Source: Candidatus Poribacteria bacterium (GTDB lineage Bacteria > Poribacteria > WGA-4E > WGA-3G). Taken from it: a stretch of DNA of 64,000 nucleotides. The position numbers and the translations under genes are program-made. Below the pieces are notes generated by a model that searched no databases, was not told where the DNA came from, and was given only the letters and a program-made list of their open reading frames with translations. The DNA lies in the NCBI GenBank assembly GCA_009839745.1, contig VXPE01000041.1:111442-175441 (forward strand), given 5' to 3'. Positions 8,017-17,305 of this stretch are shown one piece after another; positions within the stretch are counted from its first letter, which is position 1, and every line of letters begins with the position of its first letter.

Positions 8017-9522
8017 TTATTCGGCGGAAGCGTCATCTGTCTCTGCTGGTGCTGCTTCCGCTGTCGCGCCAGTGAGTGTGCTTAAGAAGGAGAGCAAATT
8101 GCTCATATCCGATACCGATAACAGTAGTGGGAAATTTTCGGGCATCGGCGATGTAACCAGCAATTTCTTTCCGGAGGCACGGGTAAAGGTCGCTTCCTCA
8201 AGATCAAATGTATCAAAGATTTCTTCACTCCCGTCAACGATGAGGACGATTTCGTCGTCATCCATGGAGCCTGAAACGTAGTCGCCAACAATTTCATCGC
8301 CATCAAAAGTGATAACCGTCATCTGGCTTTTCACGTCTGTCTTGGAAAAGGACCGATCCTCGCCACCGATCTTAAGCGTCACGGTGTCATCGGTTTCCGA
8401 AACGATTTCCCCGCTTACGGGGGCATCTGAATCCGTAGGCGTTAGTGTCAACGTAAAATAACCTCTCGCTTGCAGGTTGCTCAGTTCTTCAATCGGCTCA
8501 TCGTCGAGTTCGGTCAATAAAAGGGTATGCTCCTCTTCAACACCATCCGCCGTTTTGGTTCGGACGACAATCCGTTCTGTGTCCTGCGAGACAAGGGTGC
8601 CTTGATAGGTTGTTCCGTTCGCACGGACGATAACGGCACCGTAACCGCTTACGATTTGTGCGCCGGGCACCAAGACCGACTCCTCAAGATACCGCATGTC
8701 GTTAAAGGCGGCAATTTCAGAGAGGTCGGGTGCAGTGACGACTTCAAAATCTGTAGTCTCACCTGCAGCTGGACTTTCTATACCCGTCACAGCGTGGCAC
8801 GAGATACACGCCGCAGTCACAAATACCTTTTTGCCGAGTTCGGGATCCCCCGTCAGCAGGGGTGGAAGTGCTGCAGCGATTGTCCCCGCATCCGCCCGAT
8901 CTATCGGTTCATCAAAGGGTGTTGGGTCAATCTCACCACCGAGGCTCTGGAGGTAAGCGATAACTGCCTCAATCTCTAATTTAGAGAGAGCGATGGGTGG
9001 CTTCCAAATCTCTGGCATAATTTTGCCGTATCCGGGCACAAGATATTTGTGAGGTTCATAAAGCGATTCGATGAGATAGGTTTTGGCATCCGTGCCTGGG
9101 ACGCGACTGGCGGCGTTAATGCCGATGTCTGTGAGATCCGGACACCTTCCTGGTGGTGCCGATGGATCAACGGTATGACATGCGGCACACTGCCCCTTTC
9201 CATTAAACACCAAGGCACCTTGCTCAGCGACTGCGTCTGGGTCGCTCCAATCCAGTGATGTCAGATTCACCGCTGTGGAACTTTCCGGGACCAGCCCCGC
9301 GACGAAGGCGTAAAACCATATCACGGCAAGCGAAAACGTCAACAACTTCATGACGTTCGACCACAAAACGATATTTACAATCACCGAAATGAGAAACCAA
9401 ACCGACCACGGTAACAAGTTCTCTGAGGCGACCGGAAACGCCGATGCCCCGGCAATATAGGCGATGAAACTCACCACCATTAAGATGAGACTCGCGATTT
9501 TTATCAGCGTATCCCTTGACAT
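8017..9522 (-). CDS. Membrane-anchored di-haem cytochrome c with long beta-rich C-terminal region
   Basis: 501 residues. Three N-terminal membrane helices (about 7-85) precede two cytochrome c domains, with CAACH near residue 113 and CISCH near 241. The last 200 residues are acidic and beta-rich, with repeated phrases such as VSETDDTVTLKIGG, and resemble a haem-containing dehydrogenase accessory region. A second c-type signature in the same chain suggests intramolecular electron relay. It belongs to the minus-strand respiratory cluster between the CydA-like gene and the smaller cytochromes. The exact partner is unknown. Confidence 0.82.
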   Translation of the reverse strand: MSRDTLIKIASLILMVVSFIAYIAGASAFPVASENLLPWSVWFLISVIVNIVLWSNVMKLLTFSLAVIWFYAFVAGLVPESSTAVNLTSLDWSDPDAVAEQGALVFNGKGQCAACHTVDPSAPPGRCPDLTDIGINAASRVPGTDAKTYLIESLYEPHKYLVPGYGKIMPEIWKPPIALSKLEIEAVIAYLQSLGGEIDPTPFDEPIDRADAGTIAAALPPLLTGDPELGKKVFVTAACISCHAVTGIESPAAGETTDFEVVTAPDLSEIAAFNDMRYLEESVLVPGAQIVSGYGAVIVRANGTTYQGTLVSQDTERIVVRTKTADGVEEEHTLLLTELDDEPIEELSNLQARGYFTLTLTPTDSDAPVSGEIVSETDDTVTLKIGGEDRSFSKTDVKSQMTVITFDGDEIVGDYVSGSMDDDEIVLIVDGSEEIFDTFDLEEATFTRASGKKLLVTSPMPENFPLLLSVSDMSNLLSFLSTLTGATAEAAPAETDDASAE

Positions 9523-9643
9523 TTTTTAATTATTCCTTGCGCTTAAATGACGTGGGTTTGAAATTTAACGTTTCCGTTCTCAACTCCGCTCTCTATTTCA
9601 TTACGAGCGGGCTTCTGATTAAGGGATGATTTCGGTTCTGACG
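9523..9643. other. Short gap holding a degraded family A end
   Basis: Read on the minus strand the last bases before the cytochrome ATG are GCGCAAGGAATAATTAAAAA, which match the family A tail and give an AAGGA ribosome-binding site. The rest of the gap shows no recognisable signal. Confidence 0.55.
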
Positions 9644-11542
9644 CTAATCATCACCTTCAGCAGTAACAGTGGCTTCGGGGGTAGCTGCCTTCTCTTCCTT
9701 CTTCTTTTCGCCCCACAAACCGAGCCAGAAAATAAATCCGACGAGCGCGAAGAAGGCTACCATGATGATTGCGACCATGTTCACCGCCTCACTGAGAAGC
9801 GGCGTAAAGGCATCCGGAGATGTATCTTGCATCACACCGAAGATATGCCACGCCTCTCGCAACCCTGAGCGTGCGTATCCCATCAGTCCCATCAAAGAAG
9901 TGAACGTAATTGCCACGAGAATTAACACGTATTGTGAGCGATCCGTCATCTCTCCCCATTTGATAGTGCCAGATGTTGTCGCCTTGCGGTACATAAAAAT
10001 ATCAACGATTGTGACGATTGCCATGACCGCGAGTGCAACCAGGACCTGATACGGCGTCAGGATATTGACCCGTAAATCTGTCGGGACGGTAAACCCAACG
10101 ATGCCGATAACCACGATGGAGACGGTCGCGAGGAAGAAGACAGCGGAGATACCAATGTTGCCAATTTTTTTCCAACTCGCCGTAGGTGTCTTGCCTGAAC
10201 GCCGATAAAATAGGAAACTCAAGAAGGTCGTGAGAATGATGATGTTAACTGCCGTATTTTTGGCAGTCATCAAGCCGAACAATCCGAGGTGTGGGTGGTT
10301 TGCCCCGCCCATCGCGCTCAGTTCACTGGCAGTTGAAATCTTAGAGAGCGTCCGCGGGGTCATCCAGATTGCGACACAAATAATGATAACGGTAATCATA
10401 TACGGGCGGTATCGTGCATAGATCTCCGCCCCTTCAATCCGCCCCATGCCTGACCAGAGGTAGTAGTTCGCGCCAATAAACAGGACACCAATCATAACTG
10501 CCTGAATGATAAACAGCCAGGAAAAGAGGCTACCCATCATGTTAATGCCCATCGTGTTGTTGAACATGTAGATTTCTCTACCGAGCCAATAACCGAGGAA
10601 AGGCAGGGGTATCAGTCCACAGAGTGCGATGAAGTTTCCGGTATAGCCCATCCAATCGTAATGCGCTTTGTCCTCTTTCGTCTTCGCGACGAGGAATCGG
10701 AACGCCGCATAAGCCGCAACAATCGAGCCTCCGAAGGCAATGTTACCCACGAGGCGATGGATGTTAACCGGCATCCATGTAAAGTTGTTGACGGCGTCCC
10801 AAACGGTTCCCATGAACTCGCCGGTCGTCTCGTTGTGGAGCGGCACCATCGTATGGCTTGTAACACCTTCCATAGCGGTCTCAGGCGTGAGTGCTGGATC
10901 TGCTCCCAATTTCTCCTCAATCCAAGATTTTCGTCTGCCTTCAGAGAGGACACCGTATTGGGTTGCCGGACTGGTTTGGTAACTCAACCATGCGTTAGAA
11001 ACGAACATAATCGCAGTGCCGAATACATTCAGAAGCACGCCGAGGAAGAGATGCCATCCCTTATGGCGTCCCTGCATCTTATCCCATCCATAGGAGTAAA
11101 GGTAAAGCGTAAAGGTTTCGCCGAAGAACAGGATGACGTAGAAAATCATCGTCGGTCCGAATATCCCACTGAGTTTCGTCATGACTTTCGGATAACACCA
11201 GATGAGGATGAAGACGAGAACGCCACCGAGCAAGGCTGTCGTTGAAAACGCGCCCATACAGAGTTTGATAAACTCCTGCGCCATCCGATCATATCGCATG
11301 TCCTTCGTCTTCCAGCCGATAAATTCGATGATTACGGCAAACATCGGGACACCGAGGATAAAAGATCCGAACAATAGGTGAAGTTGGGCAGCGATCCATG
11401 CTGCATTTCGGCTGCCGATCTTCGGGAAGGCGCGATATTCCGCTTCGGTCGCGTCTTGTGCAAACGCCGGTGCAACGGTTAGTAGCACGGTATATGCGAT
11501 GAATACACAGCCAAGTATGAGATAGAGTCTCTTTTTAGACAT
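9644..11542 (-). CDS. CydA-like (cytochrome bd family) membrane oxidoreductase subunit
   Basis: 632 residues with about 13 hydrophobic segments, longer than ordinary CydA, and an extra N-terminal signal-like helix ending VAPAFA. Aligning by eye to E. coli CydA, His55 (AQLHLLFG) matches His19, Glu142 (FFGETFT) matches Glu107 and His262 (VNIHRLVGN) matches His186. The position of Glu99 carries Phe here. The long quinol-binding Q-loop sequence is not recognisable. Such divergent CydA-like proteins occur in Nitrospira-type respiratory chains and may take electrons from cytochrome c instead of quinol; that is inference. No cydB gene accompanies it. Confidence 0.8.
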   Translation of the reverse strand: MSKKRLYLILGCVFIAYTVLLTVAPAFAQDATEAEYRAFPKIGSRNAAWIAAQLHLLFGSFILGVPMFAVIIEFIGWKTKDMRYDRMAQEFIKLCMGAFSTTALLGGVLVFILIWCYPKVMTKLSGIFGPTMIFYVILFFGETFTLYLYSYGWDKMQGRHKGWHLFLGVLLNVFGTAIMFVSNAWLSYQTSPATQYGVLSEGRRKSWIEEKLGADPALTPETAMEGVTSHTMVPLHNETTGEFMGTVWDAVNNFTWMPVNIHRLVGNIAFGGSIVAAYAAFRFLVAKTKEDKAHYDWMGYTGNFIALCGLIPLPFLGYWLGREIYMFNNTMGINMMGSLFSWLFIIQAVMIGVLFIGANYYLWSGMGRIEGAEIYARYRPYMITVIIICVAIWMTPRTLSKISTASELSAMGGANHPHLGLFGLMTAKNTAVNIIILTTFLSFLFYRRSGKTPTASWKKIGNIGISAVFFLATVSIVVIGIVGFTVPTDLRVNILTPYQVLVALAVMAIVTIVDIFMYRKATTSGTIKWGEMTDRSQYVLILVAITFTSLMGLMGYARSGLREAWHIFGVMQDTSPDAFTPLLSEAVNMVAIIMVAFFALVGFIFWLGLWGEKKKEEKAATPEATVTAEGDD

Positions 11543-11694
11543 TTTTTTAACTATGTGCTTCTGAGCGATGCCTCCGTTGTCGGCATCGATCTAAAATTGT
11601 TAAGAAACCTACTTGAGATTATGAGAGGCTTATTAACGATTGGAATACTGCAAGGACAACGGACGCAGCAGCCCAGACTTAATCATTTAAAAGA
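11543..11694. repeat. Family B kissing-loop element, copy 2
   Basis: Begins TTTTTTAACTATGTGCTTCT directly at the CydA-like gene start. Hairpin 1: CGATGCC (11566-11572), loop TCCGTTGTC (11573-11581), GGCATCG (11582-11588). Hairpin 2: CTGC (11648-11651), loop with GACAACGGA (11655-11663), GCAG (11665-11668). The outer stem differs at several paired positions from copies 1 and 3 but remains fully paired. Confidence 0.85.
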
Positions 11695-12444
11695 TTATTT
11701 TGAGCGTTTCTTGAAGTCAGCACTTGTGAAATTTACAGCAATATCGCCACTCGCTGGCACCTCAACGGTTTTGTTTGCGGAACCGAGCTCTTCATGCCAT
11801 GCGACGACACGGGCTCTACCGGCTGGCACTTCAGCGATTGAATAACTTCCTGTATCCGCGGATTTTTCATAGTCATCGGAACTAATCCATGTGCCATCAG
11901 CATTTTTGTAACCCGTAACCGTGAAAAAATTGTTAGGAACAGCGACGATGTAACCCGTCATCCATGCGTGAATATCGCAGGTGAACTTAATTTCCTCAGC
12001 CTTGGCGATTTTGTGCGGGATGACCTTGCCGGGCTGTGGAATCTGATAGTTTATCGCGTCGTTTTTCTTCGCGTGAGAGTGGACGTTGTGTGCGATCGGA
12101 TCACTGGAGGTAATATCAACAGTAGAACCAGCAACAACTGCGAGGACGTGCGGGTAGTAAGCGCATGCCTTCTGGTCCATCACTGGGTTCTTATCCGGGA
12201 GGACAGGTTTCGCGCCACGGACGCGGGCGTAAATAACGACGTTTTTGATGCCCTTCCCTTTTGAGACAACGAGTGCCTCGGATTTCGTGCCTGTTACAGC
12301 GTCAATGCAATGTTGATCTTTGGTAGCCGTCAAGGCAGGACGCGCGGGTGCGTCGCCCTCATACATTACAGTGCCGGTGATGGTCCCTGCAAACGCAGCA
12401 CTTGCAAGCATCGTGCCAACAAGCAGGGAGACGAAAACTTTCAT
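11695..12444 (-). CDS. Cupredoxin-like periplasmic protein (paralogue 2)
   Basis: 249 residues with a clear signal peptide (MKVFVSLLVGTMLASAAFA). It shares the architecture and key residues of the 4454-5236 protein: a GTVMYEGDAP opening, a KNVVIYARV strand, His residues in AHNVHSHAK and the CDIHAWM motif that can supply Cys, His and Met to a type 1 copper site. The C-terminal region (SYSIAEVPAGRARVVAWHE) is the regulatory-like sandwich. It sits between the small cytochrome c and the CydA-like subunit and is probably an electron carrier. AAGGAG precedes the start. Confidence 0.82.
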   Translation of the reverse strand: MKVFVSLLVGTMLASAAFAGTITGTVMYEGDAPARPALTATKDQHCIDAVTGTKSEALVVSKGKGIKNVVIYARVRGAKPVLPDKNPVMDQKACAYYPHVLAVVAGSTVDITSSDPIAHNVHSHAKKNDAINYQIPQPGKVIPHKIAKAEEIKFTCDIHAWMTGYIVAVPNNFFTVTGYKNADGTWISSDDYEKSADTGSYSIAEVPAGRARVVAWHEELGSANKTVEVPASGDIAVNFTSADFKKRSK

Positions 12445-12565
12445 AATTTGATTTCTCCTTATATGTTTTAAATTTGTTCAGTAATATATTAACACCACAG
12501 AATTTCAAAATGCAAACAAAAAGACTGAAAATTCGAACGAAGTTTCTTAAAAAGATGTTTTCAAG

Positions 12566-12922
12566 TTACGGACGAAACATCTCCTTGATATAGGCGAGTA
12601 TTTCCCGTTGCTCCTCATCACTGAGGTAATAATAGAACGCCGGCATATCGTCCTTTCCGGCATTGATGCTCTCCAGCAATTGTTCGTCGCTGTGCATATC
12701 CCAAAGACCGCTGTCTGTCAGGTCTGCGGGATCCAACTTTTTGAAACGTCCGATGCGTCCATTGCCCTCTCCATTATTGCCGTGGCATCCCGCGCAATAT
12801 CGAGCGTATTTGTATTCAACCTCTGACTGATACTTCGTACTCGGATCAACCTGCTTAGCCAACCAGATTAAGCCGTTGAGCCATACCATAATCATGACGA
12901 TAATGACCGCAAGGTGTCTCAT
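12566..12922 (-). CDS. Small membrane-anchored cytochrome c
   Basis: 118 residues: one N-terminal hydrophobic helix (about 4-20) that anchors the protein, then a class I cytochrome c domain with CAGCH and a likely distal Met in DDMPAFYYYLSDEE. The compact size and end (REILAYIKEMF) match carriers that shuttle electrons between a bc-type complex and an oxidase. It lies 50 bases after the multihaem gene and probably belongs to the same transcript. Confidence 0.87.
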   Translation of the reverse strand: MRHLAVIIVMIMVWLNGLIWLAKQVDPSTKYQSEVEYKYARYCAGCHGNNGEGNGRIGRFKKLDPADLTDSGLWDMHSDEQLLESINAGKDDMPAFYYYLSDEEQREILAYIKEMFRP

Positions 12923-12972
12923 ATCTTTAATTTATGGGATCGAAACGATCTTCAGACTCTGAACAATAAAGA

Positions 12973-15900
12973 TCAGCGTCCCAAGGAGATGAGGTAATCT
13001 CGGACGAGCCGAATCTGTTTTTCAGCATCATTATCAGCATAGCCGTCGAGTGGCATGTGTTGTCCACCAACGAGGGGCCATGCTTGCGGCATCGCTGTTC
13101 CGGGTTGGAACGACTGCGGATCCTTCATCCAATCAATGAGCCAATCCGCCTTGAGCCGTTCTTTCGCCAACGCAAGATCGGGGCGTCCTGCCTTGTCGCT
13201 CCCTTCAGGAATAATTTCGCCCTGTGAAGGGTGGCAGGAGATACACTGCAGTGCGTCAAAAATCTGCTTACCGACTCGCAATTCAGCACGCGTCGGTGTT
13301 GGCGTTTCAAGCGTCTCATAAGGGAACGGTTCATCATCAAGAGCGGAGAAGTATTTAACCAGCGTTGTCGCTTCGTCATCAGATAACTCGAACGTCGGCA
13401 TCCGGACCTTGAGTCCGTATCGGATGTCTGAGGGTTCTTTGAGGAACGTAAATAACCAGTCTGGATACACTCGCGCGCCTTCCGCTTTCAAGGGTGGCGG
13501 TGCAACCTGTTTGGCAACCATCTCACTCAATCCTTCGTGTGCGATGATAACCTCCTGATAATCGCCGCCCGCGCCTTCAATCTCGTGACATCCCGTGCAG
13601 TTATACTTTTTCACCAATCGCCTACCTGCATCAATGTCGTTCAATTTCTCGGATCGGTTATGGATATAACTCAGCGGATACTGCTCGGGTTGGAAACTCT
13701 TCAAGAGCACGGCGATCGCTCTCGCGTCTTCATCGCTAATCTGGAAGACCGGCATCCGAGAAACAATCCGTCGGGTTTGATAACGTCGTGGATCGGTAAC
13801 TTTACCGACCGTCCATCCCGTCCAACTGTGTTCAACGCCAACTGTATCGCCAAAGTCAAGTTCATCAGCCAATTTCGCGCCGAACTCGCCGAGATCCGCA
13901 CCGACCTTTGACTCATTTTCAAAACCGGGAATCTCGTGACACCCGAAACATCCGTAAGTCCTGACGAGTGCTTCACCTTCAGCGACATCTACTTCACCGA
14001 TGGAGTCCGTAGCCACGTCTGTCGTTGCTTGTTGCAGACTCATCAGATAGGCGACGACGTTGTCAAGTTCGCGGGCACTTAACCGCAAACTCGGCATACT
14101 TGTATCCGGATCATAAGCTTTTGGATCCTCAATCCACTGGCGGAGATAATTCGCTGTAACTTTTGCGCCAACACTGTCGAGTGCCGGGGCAAAATCACTC
14201 CCTAAACCATCAACAGCATGACATGTGAGGCAGCCAACGGTTTTGACGGTCTCCTCGCCTGCCTTAATAGCCCTTTCGGCTGTGGAATAATTGGAACTGG
14301 ATGCGTCCAAATCGGCATCGTGCATCGCGGCGAGGTAAGCCGAGATAGATTTCACCTCATCAACAATGCGAAGGACATAACTGTCAGGGTAGGGATATTC
14401 TGTACCATCGTCTGTTTTAATGACAATGCCAGTGTCAGTTTTGGTAACAACGCCGGTGCGCACTCCACCGTTTTTGAGATAGACGACCTGCGTCATGCCA
14501 TCAACAGGGAAGAAATTCGGCATTGTCGTATTTGCGAGATAGGCTTCGGGTTTCTTAATCCAACTTTCAAGCCATGCCGTATCTTTCACCTTACTGCCGA
14601 TTTTCGCAAGTGAGGGACCAACTTTGGCGATATTATCGATTGCGCTATACCCTTCAACAGCGTGACATCCGTGACACCCAAGGTCTTCAAAGAGTGCCAA
14701 TCCCTTCGTCAAATTCGGGGCATAGTCCTGCGGTTCATCTGTTTCAGGGTTCACACCGTAATCCAACATCATCACGCCGTCGTGGCAGCGGCGGCAGTTA
14801 GATTCCATGTAGCCTTTCGTTTCTTCGGACGTTCTACCGGTATGCTCATCTAATCCGAGGACAGGCGTGAGCCAGTATTCAGCATGTGTCAAGGCGTGGG
14901 CGGATTTCGCTGTGAGTGCCTGTGCTTGCCCACCGTGGCACGGGGTGCATCCAAATCTATCAACAGGGTGTTTGTCAAGAAGGACATCGCGGTGCGGATG
15001 CGTTTGAAGGACAGAACGATAGCCGGTCTCATAAGAGATTTCAACTTCACCGAAGACATCCACGTCACTGAAGGTAAGCGTCCCGTTTTCCGCTAATGTA
15101 TATTCATCGGCTTCCGCTTCAAATCCATCAATTATAACATTTTCACTACCGACCTTGACGCTTGCGTGCTTGAGACGCTGTACAACAGGATTTTCGCCAT
15201 CCCCTTCCACTTCAAATATTTCTTGCGCGGATTGATCGTAACCGGTTCTATCGGCGGAGAAATGGCAGGTAGCACACCTGTCTGCGGTATGATTGAAGTC
15301 TTCAAGATAGTATTGAACAATGGTGCGTGTTTCACGGAAAGGGTTCTCTAAGAGACTCCCCAAGAAGTTTCGCTTGATACCCCCGACGGAATGTAGTTTC
15401 TCTTCGAGAAGCGCAACTTCGTCGTGTTTTGCTTTATCGGCTTGCAGTGACGCAAGAGAGGCTTGTGCGGCGGTGATTCCCGTAGCGATCTCTGTATCTG
15501 TAGGATTATACTTCTGGGCGATGAGGTAGGTACTGAGAGCACTTTGTGCGTCCCCATTGGCTTGATAAAACTGCGCCAGAGCTACGTTCGCGCTTGCAAA
15601 GGTTGCTTCCGCTTCCAAAACGGCTTCAGTGAGTTCGCCTTCAATTTGGGACTCGAAATCTGCTAACTTCTTCTGCCATTTGTCAACAGTCTCATTGCGT
15701 TTCCCCTTCGCTTCGTGGAGGCTGTGCTGATATTTATAGTTAATAGCATCCGACTCGCTCTGTCGGAATTTGCGTTCCTGCAGTGCTTCATCCAAGGCGA
15801 CTTGAGCGTTCCTGACCTCCTTCGTTAACTGTGCGAGTGCCTTGGCATCTGGCTCTTGAGGTGTAGGAAGTTCAGGCAACGCCAATTTTGCGTTCTCTAA

Positions 15901-16083
15901 TTCCGCGTGTGTCTTTTCATACTCATATTGATAAAATTGCTGCTGGATCTGCTTCCATGGACGCCGAGTAATCATCTCACTCCAGAATCCCCATATCGTC
16001 ACCAATCCTAACAATCCGGATAAAATAAAGAACAAAGCAGAATACGACTTACTCTCAGCAGGAATTTCCTTTTTGCTCCTCAC
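12973..16083 (-). CDS. Eight-haem membrane-anchored cytochrome c with N-terminal coiled coil
   Basis: 1036 residues starting at GTG (16083) with GGGAG upstream. An N-terminal membrane helix (about 16-36) is followed by roughly 190 residues of heptad-rich, Glu/Ala/Lys-rich coiled coil. Eight CXXCH motifs follow in order: CATCH, CTPCH, CRRCH, CHGCH, CLTCH, CFGCH, CTGCH and CISCH. The later ones sit in repeated cytochrome c modules with distal Met signatures such as TSMPSLR and TAMPQAW. It lies directly after the b-type subunits where cytochrome c1 or f would be expected, so it may serve as the electron exit of the bc-type complex. The coiled coil could mediate oligomerisation. Confidence 0.88.
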   Translation of the reverse strand: MRSKKEIPAESKSYSALFFILSGLLGLVTIWGFWSEMITRRPWKQIQQQFYQYEYEKTHAELENAKLALPELPTPQEPDAKALAQLTKEVRNAQVALDEALQERKFRQSESDAINYKYQHSLHEAKGKRNETVDKWQKKLADFESQIEGELTEAVLEAEATFASANVALAQFYQANGDAQSALSTYLIAQKYNPTDTEIATGITAAQASLASLQADKAKHDEVALLEEKLHSVGGIKRNFLGSLLENPFRETRTIVQYYLEDFNHTADRCATCHFSADRTGYDQSAQEIFEVEGDGENPVVQRLKHASVKVGSENVIIDGFEAEADEYTLAENGTLTFSDVDVFGEVEISYETGYRSVLQTHPHRDVLLDKHPVDRFGCTPCHGGQAQALTAKSAHALTHAEYWLTPVLGLDEHTGRTSEETKGYMESNCRRCHDGVMMLDYGVNPETDEPQDYAPNLTKGLALFEDLGCHGCHAVEGYSAIDNIAKVGPSLAKIGSKVKDTAWLESWIKKPEAYLANTTMPNFFPVDGMTQVVYLKNGGVRTGVVTKTDTGIVIKTDDGTEYPYPDSYVLRIVDEVKSISAYLAAMHDADLDASSSNYSTAERAIKAGEETVKTVGCLTCHAVDGLGSDFAPALDSVGAKVTANYLRQWIEDPKAYDPDTSMPSLRLSARELDNVVAYLMSLQQATTDVATDSIGEVDVAEGEALVRTYGCFGCHEIPGFENESKVGADLGEFGAKLADELDFGDTVGVEHSWTGWTVGKVTDPRRYQTRRIVSRMPVFQISDEDARAIAVLLKSFQPEQYPLSYIHNRSEKLNDIDAGRRLVKKYNCTGCHEIEGAGGDYQEVIIAHEGLSEMVAKQVAPPPLKAEGARVYPDWLFTFLKEPSDIRYGLKVRMPTFELSDDEATTLVKYFSALDDEPFPYETLETPTPTRAELRVGKQIFDALQCISCHPSQGEIIPEGSDKAGRPDLALAKERLKADWLIDWMKDPQSFQPGTAMPQAWPLVGGQHMPLDGYADNDAEKQIRLVRDYLISLGR

Positions 16084-16250
16084 GAAGTTTTCTCCCTTTT
16101 TCTAATTTTCCTTGCGGTTCGGTAAAACGGGTTTGTGTATACTCGTGTCTTTCCGTATATCCGCCTGCGTGTTTTTGCGAATCAACGGTATGAATGCCGT
16201 GTGGCATTCCCCGGGGCATTTCTGCGTATTGTTGCAGGCTACAATTTAGG
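16084..16250 (-). repeat. Family A repeat with nested family C hairpin, upstream of the multihaem cytochrome
   Basis: On the minus strand the repeat runs GTAGCCTGCAACAATACGC, then a family C unit in reverse (16180-16216, stem GAATGCC/GGCATTC), then CACGCAGGCGGATATACGGA and ACCGAACCGCAAGGAAAATT. The tail ends a few bases upstream of the GTG start. Together with the copy at 3441 it shows family C sitting within the family A hairpin in opposite orientations. Confidence 0.78.
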
Positions 16251-16315
16251 TTTAGGAGTCATTCTCAACCAGATGCCTGCGTGTAACGAAAAAGCCTGAC
16301 TGCCCACTGTTATTC

Positions 16316-17182
16316 TTAGATGTTGAACCACGGGGACACCCAGATGTATTTCACATTTAAAGCGACGCGCAGAATCATCTTTATCGGCAATGCGAGCATC
16401 GTTAAGAACAGAAATGAGACGACGATATACCGGACAAGACCGAGTTCCTGTAAAAAACGGCTACTTTTATGCTTCCATAAGTAGAAAACGGGACCGACTG
16501 CGAAATAACCGGCAACCACCACGAACCCGAAAAAGTTCGCAGTAGCCGCGTCGCGGATGCCGAAAAGATATGACAAATTCACATTTGTCAGCGGAACGAC
16601 AAGGTGTGGATCCCACGCTTCCCATGGCGCGAAGAAGTTCCATCCGGGACCTCTCAGGAAGGTCCCAACCACCATCAGAACTATCCATAAAATGATAAAT
16701 CCGAAACAGAATACGGCGAGTGCGAAGGGACGTTCTTTTATTGTGTAATACCCCTTACCTTTGGGATTAATGTCAATGTAGGGGATCGCAATCAAACCGG
16801 CAATGATCAACCCTGGGAGCACGACACCTGCAATCCAGGGATCGAAGTAGACGAGCATCTCCTGCAGCGCAAGGAAATACCAGGGCGCTTTAGAAGGGTT
16901 CGGTGTCTTCGTCGGGTCGCTGGGTTCCTCAAGCGGGGCATCAATCATAATTGACCATACCCCGAGCACGAGCATCACGATAATAGCGCAAATAAACTCA
17001 TTCCGACACAGATACGGCCACACGTAAACCTTATCGTTAAGAGCGGCATCCGAAGGGACACCTGTTTTATCAGTCTGGCGTGCCTGCCGGTATGAAAGAT
17101 AGATGAAATAAGGTATCAAAAAGAGAATAGCAACAATGGGGACATTATCCGGCTTCGTCACCAGTGCTATAAAATGCTCCAT
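16316..17182 (-). CDS. Cytochrome b subunit IV-like protein of a bc/b6f-type complex
   Basis: The ATG at 17182 (MEHFIALVTKPDN) has AAGGAG nine bases upstream, so it is preferred over 17209. The 288 residues have about seven hydrophobic segments. The start through NPSKAPWYFLALQEMLVYFDP matches cytochrome b C-terminal domain/PetD proteins near the quinol-oxidation site. The C-terminal half adds further helices beyond the 160 residues of plant-type PetD. It is encoded directly after cytochrome b6 in the same direction and forms the second half of the split cytochrome b. Confidence 0.87.
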   Translation of the reverse strand: MEHFIALVTKPDNVPIVAILFLIPYFIYLSYRQARQTDKTGVPSDAALNDKVYVWPYLCRNEFICAIIVMLVLGVWSIMIDAPLEEPSDPTKTPNPSKAPWYFLALQEMLVYFDPWIAGVVLPGLIIAGLIAIPYIDINPKGKGYYTIKERPFALAVFCFGFIILWIVLMVVGTFLRGPGWNFFAPWEAWDPHLVVPLTNVNLSYLFGIRDAATANFFGFVVVAGYFAVGPVFYLWKHKSSRFLQELGLVRYIVVSFLFLTMLALPIKMILRVALNVKYIWVSPWFNI

Positions 17183-17305
17183 ATTCTTCTGCTCCTTTTC
17201 CGAAGTCACGCGATCACGATCATCGTGATGGCGTGCTTCCGCCGAAGATTAGATTCCTCGCTCGTGCGGATCCGACCTATACAAAAGACTCGCGTCTACC
17301 CTTCT

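Noticed and set aside
10661..11245. 194-codon plus-strand frame inside the CydA-like gene
   Set aside because: Antisense shadow of membrane protein coding sequence, no start signal.
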